Source: Priapulus caudatus (taxonomy: Eukaryota > Priapulida > Priapulimorpha > Priapulimorphida > Priapulidae). Taken from it: 34,354 nt of DNA. Location: NCBI RefSeq assembly GCF_000485595.1, contig NW_014577492.1, forward strand, positions 120,891-155,244. Direction: 5' to 3'. The notes under the pieces were generated by a model, which ran no database searches, had not been told where the DNA came from, and saw only the letters and a program-made list of their open reading frames with translations. Below are positions 8,981-19,073 of the stretch, piece by piece. Both the position numbers and the translations under genes were made by a program. The stretch's first letter is position 1; each line of letters opens with the position of its first letter.

Positions 8981-10065
8981 TTGTTCGCTATTATGTGAGA
9001 CTATATTATTATTTACTTTTCTGGATTGTGCAGCTATTTATGAAATAATTCCTTTAATGTGTGTTTCTTCCGTTTCATTCGACTAAATAATGGAGCTCTC
9101 ACAAGGATACTATATACACTATATTCTGGGTGAATTTTCTATTACTAATCCTGAAACCAGCGAAACACCAACACTACATAATGAAGGAAAGTCACGCATG
9201 TTTACTGAAACCTCTGACCCAAACATTATATGGCGGTCATTGGTGAACAATGTGCAAACACTATACCACGCACTCAACGAAAAAAACTGGCAATTTTAAC
9301 TGCATCACGTCTGATTGACCGTTTGAGATGCGCTTCATTTTCCGTAGATTTCAGGGAAATTGTCACAACGCTAATGCGTTTTCGTGGCGAAACTTTTCAA
9401 GCATTCGCACACAGCAAACACAAATCTCCCGTAAAATCGAACGCGTCATGGTGGCCAGCTGACACGCTGAGCGTATGCTCAGACCTAGATCCCAAAATGC
9501 AGTGCGCTCGTTACTTTCGTTGTTGTTCACTTACAGTCGGCGCGCGGCAAACGACAGGTTGGACTTTTGTTCGCCCATTTTTACATGTGCTGCCCCCTGG
9601 ACACGCGTGTGGCAGGAAGTTTCACGCACAGACCTTCAACTTCGTCTATGGTGTCTGCCTCCGTATCACCGATAGACATAATCCCATTTAGGTTGAAGTA
9701 AACTGAACATATGGGAGAGCGTCCGTCGATCGCAGGCGAATATAAAAGCGAGCGTTGCGCCTAATCTCATTAGCGACCAGAAAATGAAGGGAAGAAATAT
9801 TCCCCTCCCGCCTCCGCCTCTGTTTTTCGCTGAGATATTCTGCGGCAAAGGCAAGCGAGAGCTTGACTAATTACTAGAGAGATGAGCGAGGGCGCGCCGG
9901 CGAGGTTGTTAAGTGGCATGCACACGCAAGGCCACGGACGCGCACGTCTAGCTTTTGTTATCGCGCGATGTCAGCCTAATGACGCGACGACTCGCGCATA
10001 TAAGCAAAGCCGTGCCTTGGAAAAAAGTATTAAAATTATCGTAGACGACTACGACCGAGTCACGC
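8981..10065. other. No gene recognised
   Basis: Open frames at 9090-9299 and 9230-9691 (plus) overlap each other and have no domain, signal peptide or splice context I can support. A TATAAAAG-like box lies near 9742. Nothing else stands out. Confidence 0.45.
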
Positions 10066-10263
10066 ACGGTGTGCGTGACCGCGCGTGTGCGTATGTATGC
10101 GCGCACGTGCGTGGGTGCGTGCGTGAGTGTGTGCGTGCGTGTGCGAGCGTGAGTGTGTGTGTGTGTGCGCGCGCGCGTAAATGTGTATGTGTGTGCGCGT
10201 GAGTGTGTGCGTGTGCGTGCGCGTAAGTGTGCGCGTGTGTGTGTGCGCGCGTGTGTGTGTGTG

Positions 10264-10295
<32 letters not shown>

Positions 10296-10325
10296 CGTGC
10301 GTGCGTGCGTGTGTGTGTGTGTGCG
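10066..10325. repeat. GT/GC-rich alternating tract
   Basis: About 260 bp of GTGTGC, GCGTGA and GTGCGT variants. Open frames here encode only Cys/Val or His/Thr runs. Confidence 0.95.
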
Positions 10326-10739
10326 GTATCAATGAAGGGTTGGCTTCCTTATGCTACGTTTACACTATGTGGACCCGGCGGCCACGGCAGCCCCGTTTGC
10401 CCGAAACGTAGTGCGCCGTGGGATTATGGCAATTTTTTTCTCTGTATTCAAGTTTTGTTAAGTCTTGCCAAGTTTTATCACGGTCTATCACGGTATACGT
10501 GACGGGCCGTGGGGGGGGAAGGGTCTGCTGAGTCCCGGAGGGTCCAAGGCGCACTACGGTTCGGTCCGCGGTCTACCACGGATGCCAGTACGTTCCCTCC
10601 CGGCCCGTCACGTTCTGATGGGGTCCCTCACGTTTCTCACGATCTGATCAAGGTCTGACACGTTTTTCACGTTCTGTCAAGGCTTTCTATGGATGAAACG
10701 TGGACGCCGGGCAGCTTTGGAGCACGTTTGTGCCCACGG

Positions 10740-10747
10740 TATAAAAA
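10740..10747 (+). promoter_or_regulatory. TATA box inside the 10352-11372 element
   Basis: TATAAAAA lies 65 bp upstream of an ATG at 10805. It faces the minus-strand TATA at 10999-11008. Confidence 0.4.
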
Positions 10748-10804
10748 GAAGGCCTCCCAGGCAATAGCAATCATTGTATCCTGAAATTTCAACGAGACAA
10801 CATC

Positions 10805-10978
10805 ATGAATGCCCAAGATAAAGAAGATTTTGTGTTTGCATGTTTGCGGGGTGCATACATCCAGTCTTTGCGTCAGCAAGAAGAAGGCTGGCAGCAGCTT
10901 GGCCTTCTTTCTTCAAAGCTTGGTCTTCTCTCTTCGTATTGTAGATGCAGTAATGTGTCGTCGATTGAATTCGAATGA
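10805..10978 (+). CDS. Small hypothetical ORF (57 codons) inside a DNA transposon
   Basis: This is the first ATG after the TATA box at 10740. It encodes MNAQDKEDFVFACLRGAYIQ followed by a glutamine-rich stretch (RQQEEGWQQLGLLSSKLGLL) and ends in SSIEFE. I do not recognise the family. It could be the truncated 5' end of a transposon protein that the parent element encoded in full, or a chance frame. The length is too short to judge coding bias. Confidence 0.25.
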   Translation: MNAQDKEDFVFACLRGAYIQSLRQQEEGWQQLGLLSSKLGLLSSYCRCSNVSSIEFE

Positions 10979-10998
10979 AGCTCCCCTGACTGGCCCGG

Positions 10999-11008
10999 CT
11001 TTTATATA
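10999..11008 (-). promoter_or_regulatory. TATA box, minus strand, inside the DNA transposon
   Basis: TATATAAAAG in GC-rich surroundings (GGGTG before, CCGGGCC after) is a good core-promoter match on the minus strand. It would transcribe toward the plus-strand TATA at 10740. Confidence 0.45.
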
Positions 11009-11463
11009 CACCCTCCCAAACCGCGCGCGCCGTGTCAGACCGTAGTAAAACGCAACGCGCCGTAGCGCGCCGGGCCGGTAATACAGATGCTGCCCGTCCC
11101 ACTACGGACCGCCACCAAGTTTTGTTACGGCCTATTACGTACTGTCACGTTTTGTTGCGTTCACCCCGTTTTACTACTGCCTACTAGGTTTCTCATCCGC
11201 ACCGTGACTGCCATGGCAAATCTTTTGACCGATTAAAAATCTGGCGCAGCATCCACGGCAATCACGGCCTGTCACGTTTGCCCATTTCGTCCCCCCGCGT
11301 CCATCCCGTTATGTCCACGGTGGCCTGAAACGGGGCTGCCGTGGCCGCCGGGAACATAGTGTAAACGTAGCATTAGAGTTTCCGTCAGTTGACAATCGGC
11401 GCAGCGGATCTGGAAACAGACAATCTCTGCAGATGCGTGTCTCGACACGAACCCTGCAGACCC

Positions 11464-11660
11464 GATGTGGTTAGGGTCAACACGATAACACACCCCATAG
11501 GGTGATGGTAATATAACCGCAGGGATTCGGGTCAGGAGTGATAGCACACCATACGGTTAGGGTAATCTGGGATATGATGCGATTCGGGTCCGGAGTGTTA
11601 GCACACCATACGGTTAGGGTAATCTGGGATATGATGCGATTAGGGTAAAACAGAGGTAGG
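11464..11660. repeat. 57-bp tandem repeat with TTAGGG-like motifs
   Basis: Units beginning GATTCGGGTC start at 11524 and 11581, with a partial GATTAGGGT unit at 11638. Each holds CGGTTAGGGTAATCTGGGAT. Related half-units lie to the left. The repeated AGGGT/TTAGGG cores suggest derivation from telomere-like sequence, but this is not a telomere array. Confidence 0.9.
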
Positions 11661-12616
11661 GGACTTGATGGGGTGAGGGTATGCCTACTCCAGCGACTAC
11701 GTGAGATTAGGTTAAGCACACGCAGAAATTCATGATGGATTAGGGTTAGCAAGCATATCAATAAATTAAAGCCTTCTAAAGTTCGATTTCATAGCACTGC
11801 AGTCTTCCACATACTTACTGCATGTCTTACTTCACTGCACAGTCCTAACAGCTACTGGTGAATTAGAAGTAAAAAAGAAGCATTTGTGTTACTCTGGTGG
11901 AATTCGGAACATTAAACCTTATAATTATCTTATATCAATACGATTAACGAGCAACGCGGAACGAAGGCATGCCTAGAGCATGCAAGAACCAATACCCAAG
12001 AACCCTTCCCTAATTGATACGCACACGCATTCAATACGGCTCCGTAGAGAATCGGCTCTCAGCCGGCTGCAAGATAAAGAAGATACGCGATAATGGATGT
12101 CTTACAGTTGGATCTCTGTAATCATGATTGCGTCCATTCTGTGCGAAGGTTTCAGACAAAAGCCAATGCACTCCGTGGAAAAAACGCGCACGTCTATTAG
12201 TATTTATCTTGGCATGGTTGGACGGTACGTTACACGCGCGTAGTCTGTGAGCATCCGTGGGCATGACTAGCACAGGTTATTATAGCGTCTGAGCCGCCCC
12301 GTGAGCCACGTTAAAACAGCAACGAAGATGAGCCCCCGATGAAAGTTTACTCGCGCGCTAACTGAAATTGCAACCAACATCACCGATTTCTGCACGACTC
12401 CACGACATCGCTCATTACGGTGGCATCGGTTGTTACACGTGCCCATTGGCAGACAGCGCGTAATTTAGCGGGCACAACAACAAGGTGACGCGACGTCGCG
12501 ATCGCCATCCGGCCAGAAGGTCGGGTAATTTCGATCAGCCTGTCAGGCAGTTGCGGGCTTAAGCCGGGAATCTGATTATACTAACCGCACAAGGCCAATC
12601 AGTGCTCGCAGCAACG
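11661..12616. other. No gene seen
   Basis: Short GATTAGGGTTAG echoes near 11704-11750, then ordinary sequence without supported genes. Confidence 0.5.
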
Positions 12617-13052
<436 letters not shown>

Positions 13053-13177
13053 GTAATGACGGTGATGATAATAAAATACAAAATATAATCAAAAGCCTAT
13101 TCGAGATTAGCATAATTAATTTTTTGTTGTTGATAACCCACGAAGTAGTAGTTGACGAGCCGACTTTTGGCAATTAT

Positions 13178-13265
13178 CACCACCATCCCCACCACCACCA
13201 CCAGCACCACTCCCACCACCGCTACCGCCGCCACCAACAACAACAACATCATCATCAACAACAGC

Positions 13266-13314
<49 letters not shown>

Positions 13315-13332
13315 CTACTACAACTACTACCA
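13178..13332. repeat. (CCA)n, (CAA)n and (CTA)n trinucleotide blocks
   Basis: CACCAC repeats (13178-13235), then a pure CAACAA run (13253-13311), then CTACTACAAC. Only simple-repeat peptides are encoded. Confidence 0.95.
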
Positions 13333-13505
13333 TTACCAACATATATGCAATAGGGGCCTTCCAACAAGAGGTTGTTATTCTTCAAACAGGCATCATTGTG
13401 ACAGCCGAACATGTCACTACTCTCTAACAATTTTTCATAAATAAATCTCTACCTGGACAATCGCATATAATCGAGTTGTTAGGCGCCTGCAACCTTTTCT
13501 GATAG

Positions 13506-13609
13506 GACGAAAGTTTGCTAACACCGTGTGCTTTCTTCCTGAAACCAATAGGCATCTCACTGCTAGCATGACGGAATTCTTTTACATCCTAGATGAAAAG
13601 ATTGGAATG
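13506..13609 (+). CDS. Candidate exon, unrecognised
   Basis: An acceptor-like CCTTTTCTGATAG precedes and a good donor ATG|GTGAGT follows. The intervening 104 nt are open in one frame and encode RKFANTVCFLPETNRHLTA then SMTEFFYILDEKIGM, with ordinary protein-like composition. The upstream in-frame reading also stays open to about 13447. No family recognised. A chance open stretch between splice-like sites is a real alternative. Confidence 0.25.
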
Positions 13610-13859
13610 GTGAGTGCATTATTCAATAGCACAATATAAATATATAGAATTTAATGAAACACTTGACTAATTGCTTAATGACCGAAGAGGCCACTGCTAT
13701 CAGTAATCATCGTCCATGGAATCATACTTCGCTAACGAAGACATTTCATTGTGGACGGCCGTGCCATTCCTAGAAACTGGCACGCGTTATGTCGTGCCGT
13801 ATATACTCACGCTATCTGAGACGTAAATGAACCACGCGCCTGTGCGTGATTCAGTGACA

Positions 13860-13909
13860 CACTGATCTCTACTATACTAACTACTAAGTTAGTATAGTAG
13901 AGATCAGTG
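13860..13909. repeat. Perfect 23-bp inverted repeat (hairpin, 4-nt loop)
   Basis: CACTGATCTCTACTATACTA plus ACT at 13860-13882 is exactly repeated in inverse at 13887-13909. The loop is ACTA. Confidence 0.95.
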
Positions 13910-13935
13910 GTACGTGTCCGTATATCACGTGGACT

Positions 13936-13949
13936 GTTGCTATGGAAAC
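13936..13949 (+). promoter_or_regulatory. X-box (RFX-type) motif
   Basis: GTTGCTATGGAAAC fits the RFX X-box consensus RYYNYYATRRNRAC at every position. There is no adjacent supported gene start, so function is speculative. Confidence 0.3.
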
Positions 13950-14142
13950 GGTTAATAAGAAATACGGACGTATATTTATGCGAGTACAGCATCGCTTTCA
14001 CGTAAGCAAATTTGATTTATAGAACGTATAGTATTCAGAATAGCCACACAGCAAACTACTTTTTAATCAATACCACCCCTATACAGCAGCTCAGAGGAAA
14101 TCGAATGTAATATATCAGCTTTGATGATCCAGTACGTGTTTA

Positions 14143-14175
14143 CAGGGGCGTAGCCAGCCTTTCCAAGAGGGTGAT
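14143..14175 (+). mobile_element. hAT-like terminal fragment
   Basis: CAGGGGCGTAGCCAGCC followed by TTTCCAAGAGGG resembles the 5' terminus of hAT elements that begin CAGGGGCGTAGCCAG. No matching right end (CTGGCTACGCCCCTG) is present, so this would be a broken end. Confidence 0.4.
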
Positions 14176-16068
14176 TCCTTCGACACGGAATTCACGGCAT
14201 CCGCAGAAAAGCATAGATGCGCAGTTAATAAGCGCTGTCGCAACATACGAAGAGCCGAGTTAAAAAATATAGGGGCACAAATTGCTTCTAGATATTACAT
14301 CGACACCAACATATTATCAGGAGTGAATAACAGCAAACATTGTATATATACAGCTGTAATATTATACAGGCGCGATTGGGCGCACGAGGCACACATGAGT
14401 GAACCGCCGTGATCGGCACTAACAATTCGCTCTATATTCCATATGCCTCGTGTCTCTCGCTAATGTTCGATGTTTCTAACTCCGAGGGCAGACTTCTGTA
14501 TACGCCACAGAGGCTCCTTCGCCTACTGTCACTGTTTTCCTCCTTTTCGGCGGGACCTTCTATCATATTCCGCCAGGCTCTACTGATATAATAAGAAAAA
14601 GCTCTATGATGTAATAAAAAAACTCATCCAATTTTTGGTTGTTTACCAGATCTAACGGGAAGTTGCGGCCATCCAGAGATAATACGCCACTATCACGGAA
14701 ACGAGTATTGCTGCTTGAGAAATGCAGTTCTATTATAGAAGCCTTAGAAGTATTTATACAGTTATTTCGAACTTTCACAATTTCAGGGCGGAGACTACGA
14801 ATCCGAGGATGAGAGACAAAGTCGGCAGAGCGGACTTGGAATAATATGAACTATAGCGCAAATATACGGTTTAATGAGGTTCCACGCGCACGAAGCCATC
14901 CCACTCTTATCGGAGTAACAAGTGCGTAGTGCGCAGAGGAAGTCTGATATCTTTCTGCTCCCCGCGGGCATGCAGAACACCGCCGACCGCGTGGCATTTA
15001 GAAAGCTGCTGTCAGTGTAAATCAAAGGCGATGAACATCACGGCTATAGGTATAGTGCACTCGATTTTATTTTCATTGTCACTCGTCTAACGTTACACAA
15101 TACGTACTTGCAAAACATGCAACCTTTCTCGAACTAAACAGCAGGTAGGCCGTAACACGAGAGTGATTCTGCTGCGTCGCGTAGCAACGAGCGTGCAATT
15201 GATGCAGTCGGCTGACGGCAGTTTGAATCGGCGTTGGTGACAGTGACAGTCAGTTCAACTGCCAACTGAGAAATGTCAACAAAGAAATAAATAAACGGGA
15301 TACATGGGCTACCGCTGCGAGTTGAGTTTCCTGATTTTCTGCTTCGTTTAATTATTCACGAATATTAAAAATGTTCTTTCGAATCTGGTTTATATGTCTG
15401 GGACCTCAAAGCGAACAAAATGTAATATCGGAACGCACAACGTTAGACAGTGGCACGGTTATGGCAGTGCAGAGTAAACACATGTGGGCCTGTTAGAAAT
15501 ATCGTCTGTGTCGACAATGCTCTTCGTCTCACCCTGCACGCCTCGCCTCGTCGCCGAAACAGCGGCAGTGTGCCCGGCTACATCGGATTTTCCTTTCGCG
15601 CGTCTTGCCGCTACAAGAATACTAATTATAACGACACCGCGTTAATCACGCGACTCTCAAATCACCGCTGGCCAAAATTCACACATCTTTTCACGGAGAA
15701 CTCGCGTGCTCAGCATCGAGAGACGGTACCCTGCGCATCGGCGTCTCGCGGCACGCACGGGAAATCGTCACCGAGTCGAATAACTCGAAGCACTCGGCAC
15801 TCGAGATAATTATTGGCCATGCGATGGCCCCGGTGGTGAGTGCAATCGCCCGCGGATAAAGAACGCTGTAATCAGCGTCAAAATTAATTACGCGCTTACA
15901 TTCACGATGTGCGCTGCCCTGAAGGTAGTAGCTGGGAAGCTCACGTATAGTAGCTGGGTTAATATAGCCGGCATCTGAGATCGATAACTAACAAATCGGC
16001 CGGGAGGCACTGATGGCAGAAGCGAGCGCGACGAGGCATACATCAATAGTATAGGACATTCCCTCACC
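14176..16068. other. No supported gene over 1.9 kb
   Basis: Open frames at 14563-14778 (minus, extendable upstream without ATG to about 100 codons) and 15450-15809 (plus, Arg/Ser-rich) have no recognised domain. I see no repeats of note. Confidence 0.45.
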
Positions 16069-16170
16069 TTCACCTGGGCGGACGACCACCTCCGACAACA
16101 CCTACGTGGGCGGGCGGCAACCTCCAGGTGGGCGGGTCGACAACCCCTACGTGGGCGCGGTACCCTCCCT
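16069..16170. repeat. Degenerate 22-32 bp GC-rich repeat
   Basis: Repeated GTGGGCGGGCGGCAACCTCC and related units (ACCTACGTGGGCG, AGGTGGGCGGG) with irregular spacing. Confidence 0.65.
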
Positions 16171-16689
16171 AAATGCGGAGGAGGGGGAGTGGCCACCAAC
16201 TAACGTATGAGAACGACCACTTCCAGATGGACGGAAGCAACCACCCTTACCTGTGGGAGCGTGAGACAACTGATGACGTCACATGAAAAACTTTATTACG
16301 ACTTCCTCGAAGCGGATTTTAGATTTAATGATGGCAGCAGATCCGTTTGCTGTTGTTCGCCGATTTAGCATACTTGCCCGATGTTGACATTTATAGCGTA
16401 TGCAACGGTCGGCGTTCTATCCTGCTACCGCACGCACATGGCCGGGTAGCGAATTTGCGATTCCCAAACCGTATAGCTTTGGAAGAAAAATTGAGCAACG
16501 TGATTGGCTAGAAAAATTTTAGGACACGCATTATTAGTCAACAAGCTAATATATTAAGTTATAAGCTAATATTATAAAGAAATATATTTAATTCAGAACA
16601 TAAACAAATGTTACAGAACAAATAAATGCAGAAACAAATAAAATACAAAGAAATACATAACGCAGAGGAAAATAAAAACACCATATGGC
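16171..16689. other. AT-rich stretch, no gene
   Basis: From about 16540 the sequence becomes A/T-rich with AAATAAA and ACAAATAAA runs; it could be the tail of a tRNA-derived SINE whose head is at 16690-16758 on the minus strand. Confidence 0.4.
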
Positions 16690-16758
16690 GTTCGAACGCG
16701 GTACCTTACGATCACGAAGCGAACGCTCTGGCGTTGACCAACTAAGACAGATACAAAA
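16690..16758 (-). repeat. tRNA-like (SINE head or tRNA pseudogene)
   Basis: On the minus strand, TAGTTGGTCAACGCCAG resembles an A box/D arm, GCGTTCGAACGCC is a B box/T loop (TTCGAAC) and the middle has CTTCGTGA where an anticodon loop is expected, loosely tRNA-Thr(CGT)-like. The arms do not pair well, so this is not an intact tRNA. Downstream AT-rich sequence would suit a SINE tail. Confidence 0.4.
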
Positions 16759-16761
16759 TTC

Positions 16762-16926
16762 GTGGATATAGAAATCTGTTAACCCTAACCCTAACTGTAA
16801 CCCTAACCTTAACCATAACCCTAACCCGAATCCTAACCCTAACCCTAACCCTAACCCTAATTCTAAAATAAAACAAAATTAGCCAAAAATAATAAGAAAT
16901 AAAATAAATAAGCCCCTGTGCAAAAT
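16762..16926. repeat. Dispersed repeat with telomere-like CCCTAA hexamers, copy 1
   Basis: GTGGATATAGAAATC, then TTAACCCTAA-type hexamers (about 16779-16860, with degenerate members), then TTCTAAAATAAAACAAAA and TTAGCCAAAAATAAT, and a CTGTGCAAAAT end. The same order occurs at 22690-22938. It lies directly upstream of the gene start at 16995. Confidence 0.9.
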
Positions 16927-16954
16927 GCGCGATGGTGTGCGTGCGATAGTGGGG

Positions 16955-16963
16955 CATATATAG
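16955..16963 (+). promoter_or_regulatory. TATA-like box upstream of the 16995 start
   Basis: CATATATAG lies 32-40 bp upstream of the ATG at 16995, which itself sits in CAAGATGGCGG, a YY1-type/Kozak-compatible context. Confidence 0.3.
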
Positions 16964-16994
16964 CGGGGGATTTAACGCTGAACCGTTAAACAAG

Positions 16995-17018
16995 ATGGCG
17001 GATCTCGTGCGAAAGAAA
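16995..17018 (+). CDS. First coding exon of an unrecognised gene
   Basis: The ATG in CAAGATGGCGG starts MADLVRKK and is followed immediately by a consensus donor GTAAGT (17019-17024). Splicing in phase 0 to 17225 gives a continuous frame. The AAGATGGCGG context matches YY1 motifs often seen at animal gene starts. Confidence 0.6.
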
Positions 17019-17224
17019 GTAAGTTTAAATCTTTAGGAATCTTTCATCTAATTATAATATACCCGACCATCCACAGTATTTGATGTCTTTTATGAGAGAG
17101 TTTAAGGGTCTAAGATTTAGAATTTATTTGGATTACCTGTATTTGCGAGCTATTTCGATATGAAAATGATATAAACATGTGAGTTTGCGTTCTGTATGTC
17201 AGACGAATTCGTTTTGTATTGTAG

Positions 17225-17501
17225 ATTCTCTTTCAATATGGAGAGCCGAGAACGGTATTAGATATAGGAAATGAAACAGCTGAGTTAAATAGGTTACTCC
17301 GAAGCGATTTTAATATCGCTAGAGAAGAGGGAAATATCGTCTTGCAACGGTTTGATGAGACATGGAGTGAGCGGCTAGATATAGCCGAAGAAGAAGAGCT
17401 TGACGACAGAGCTAAAATACGTGTCGTCCTGCTTCGAAAAAAAGACGTTGAAGATACAGCAGAGAAAACTCGGACACCTGTTGTGCAGACAATTAATACA
17501 G
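17225..17501 (+). CDS. Second coding exon; possible PB1/ubiquitin-like N-terminal domain
   Basis: The acceptor TTTTGTATTGTAG precedes 17225 and the donor GTACGT follows 17501. The 277-nt exon is open throughout in the frame set by exon 1. Joined to MADLVRKK it starts ILFQYGEPRTVLDIGNETAE and continues NIVLQRFDETWSERLDIAEE and DDRAKIRVVLLRKK. The pattern of a short beta strand, DxGNE turn, helix, then a second strand with a W and an acidic loop resembles a PB1 or ubiquitin-like fold, but the family is not recognised. The exon ends in phase 1. The next acceptor-bearing open region (18265) is not phase-compatible, so later exons are missing or lie elsewhere. It could be a nested host gene or a domesticated transposon gene. 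Confidence 0.6.
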
Positions 17502-17697
17502 GTACGTTTTTGATTGATATGTTCAAATAATATCAAGCGGTGTTTGTGTAAATGTGTAGTAGCGCAGCAAGTCTAGGTTTGCTGTTTTTATTTTTGTTTT
17601 CGTGTTACGATTTTAAATCACTAATAACCTGATTTTAATAAATGATAGAGCATGGGTGTACACAGGTGGCCAGAGTTATATGAATTTACCTAAATCA

Positions 17698-17699
17698 TG

Positions 17700-17766
<67 letters not shown>

Positions 17767-17872
17767 TGTGTGCGTGTGTGTGTGTATGTATGTATGTTTG
17801 TATGTAATTATGTATGTATGTATGAATGTGTGTGTACGCGCGCGTGCGTGCATGCGTGCGAGTGTGTATACA
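17698..17872. repeat. (GTGC)n/(GTAT)n microsatellite
   Basis: A TGCG tetramer run (17710-17768) passes into TGTATG tetramers. Open frames are repeat peptides. Confidence 0.95.
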
Positions 17873-17916
17873 ACATATAGTTACACAGTTTGTTATATCT
17901 TACTATAAATTAGGGA

Positions 17917-18130
17917 ATGTCTGTCTGTCTGTGTGTCCGGCTATACGTTTCCGCACTGCTCAACGGATCCTCTCCAAACTTGGTGGGAACATTCTACAGG
18001 TCATGACACGTTGCATGGGCTTTTTATTATTCCACATTGTGGTTCATCCAGTGGTTTCACCTTTCCTGCATGCATGGGTCTCACCAGTGCTCCCAATGGG
18101 GCATGGTTGTGTCCCGAGTGTGAGTATTAA
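17917..18130 (+). repeat. Possible dispersed repeat fragment
   Basis: CTGTCTGTCTGTGTGTCCGG leads into CTATACGTTTCCGCACTGCT and CAACGGATCCTCTCCAAACT, a pattern I associate with interspersed repeats in several invertebrate genomes. No termini or duplications were found. Two overlapping short frames have no domain. Confidence 0.3.
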
Positions 18131-18264
18131 TTAATAATAGTATAAATGCGGAAACGCATACGGTGCTAAGGGAGTGGAAAAGAATGATCTTTGCAGCCAA
18201 GTCATTATTATTATTATTTGAATATCGATTACTTTGATTGTTATTGTCAGCTTGATTTTTTTAG

Positions 18265-18597
18265 GTGTTAAATGAAGAACCACTGGAAAACATACCAGTA
18301 GAGTGGTCTCGCATGAAGTCACGGTTTTTCCAGTGGGCCATATTGGAGTACGATACACGACTAGTACACATGCCCAAGGAACCTATCCGTAAACTTTGCC
18401 AGCCGTCGTCATGCACAGTTGAATTAATCATGATGAATTTTTGTGCTATTGTTGGATGTGGTAATCGAGGGGAAATTGCTCAGTATTTGCTGTCAAATGT
18501 TTGCCAAATAATATGTGCTCACCTGTTAGTATCTTTTGTAAATAAAAAAGTTCTAGAATTGTACAAGGATTTCATTCTACTTAATTGCAATACATAA
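18265..18597 (+). CDS. Unrecognised open reading frame with acceptor; possible THAP-start
   Basis: A good acceptor (CTTGATTTTTTTAG) precedes 18265 and the frame stays open for 110 codons to TAA. It begins VLNEEPLENIPVEWSRMKSR, then FFQWAILEYDTRLVHMPKEP. In the middle MMNFCAIVGCGNRGE resembles the first C-x4-C of a THAP zinc finger, but the expected SFYRLP block does not follow. It is not in phase with the exon ending at 17501. It might be an exon plus retained intron, or a transposon piece. Confidence 0.25.
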   Translation: MLNEEPLENIPVEWSRMKSRFFQWAILEYDTRLVHMPKEPIRKLCQPSSCTVELIMMNFCAIVGCGNRGEIAQYLLSNVCQIICAHLLVSFVNKKVLELYKDFILLNCNT

Positions 18598-18741
18598 AAT
18601 ATTCATAATATTATATTAGTATTTCTTTCGTATTTATGTGTCAAAAGGATGCATGACCACAGTAAGGTACATACCCAAATGTGAAAACAATAAATGATTT
18701 TAACCGATTTATAAAAGCATAAGATTGCAGGTGCAGTTTCC

Positions 18742-18982
18742 ATTCCAGGTAGCTATTTCAATATAAACAAACTCAAATCTAAGGTAGTACCAAACTGCAT
18801 GATTCCTATTAGCTATCTCAAATCTCACCTTGCAGTTTCTCACAATACTTGTATGCACATTCCACGTAGTTATTTCAATATAAACAAACTCAAATGTAAG
18901 GTAGTACTAAACTGCATAATTCCTATTAGCTATTTCAAATCTCACCTTGCAGTTTCTCAAAATACTTGTATGCACATTCTAG
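18742..18982. repeat. 117-bp tandem duplication
   Basis: AAACTGCAT at 18792 and 18909 marks two units of 117 bp, with about 50 bp of a third unit to the left. Units share ATTTCAATATAAACAAACTC and ACTTGTATGCACATTC with few differences. Confidence 0.92.
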
Positions 18983-19023
18983 AAATATATCTGGAATATA
19001 TCTGGATATCTGGATATATATAT

Positions 19024-19073
19024 ATATATCAGGAGTAAATAATGGGAATTTCCATTATTTACTCCTGATATAT
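19024..19073. repeat. Perfect 22-bp inverted repeat within an AT/CTGGATAT-rich zone
   Basis: ATATATCAGGAGTAAATAATGG (two parts: 19024-19035 and 19036-19045) pairs exactly with 19052-19073; the loop is GAATTT. Outer CTGGATAT/ATATCCAG motifs from 18990 to 19140 extend an imperfect hairpin. Confidence 0.92.

Larger units (their letters stand above)
10352..11372. mobile_element. 1.02-kb non-autonomous DNA transposon with TTA duplications
   Basis: Inverted ends TGCTACGTTTACACTATGT (left, plus; right, minus) continue with CCCGGCGGCCACGGCAGCC, giving TIRs of about 45 bp. TTA lies immediately outside both ends (10349-10351, 11373-11375); a TWA trinucleotide duplication is characteristic of PIF/Harbinger. 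Sub-terminal regions repeat CACGTTYTG/TCACGGYCT-type motifs that may be transposase-binding clusters. No transposase is encoded. Two TATA boxes (10740 plus, 10999 minus) face inward. Confidence 0.85.

Noticed and set aside
9230-9691. 153-residue protein
   Set aside because: No domain, start ambiguous, overlapping frames of similar quality.
16690-16758. Functional tRNA gene
   Set aside because: A- and B-box-like motifs are present but acceptor and anticodon stems do not pair properly.
16779-16860. True telomere or telomere-fusion site
   Set aside because: The hexamers are short and degenerate and are embedded in a repeat that also occurs at 22690.
17933-18130. PHD/zinc-finger-like peptide ending NGAWLCPECEY
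   Set aside because: Only an isolated CPEC motif; the rest lacks the zinc-ligand spacing and lies in a probable dispersed repeat.
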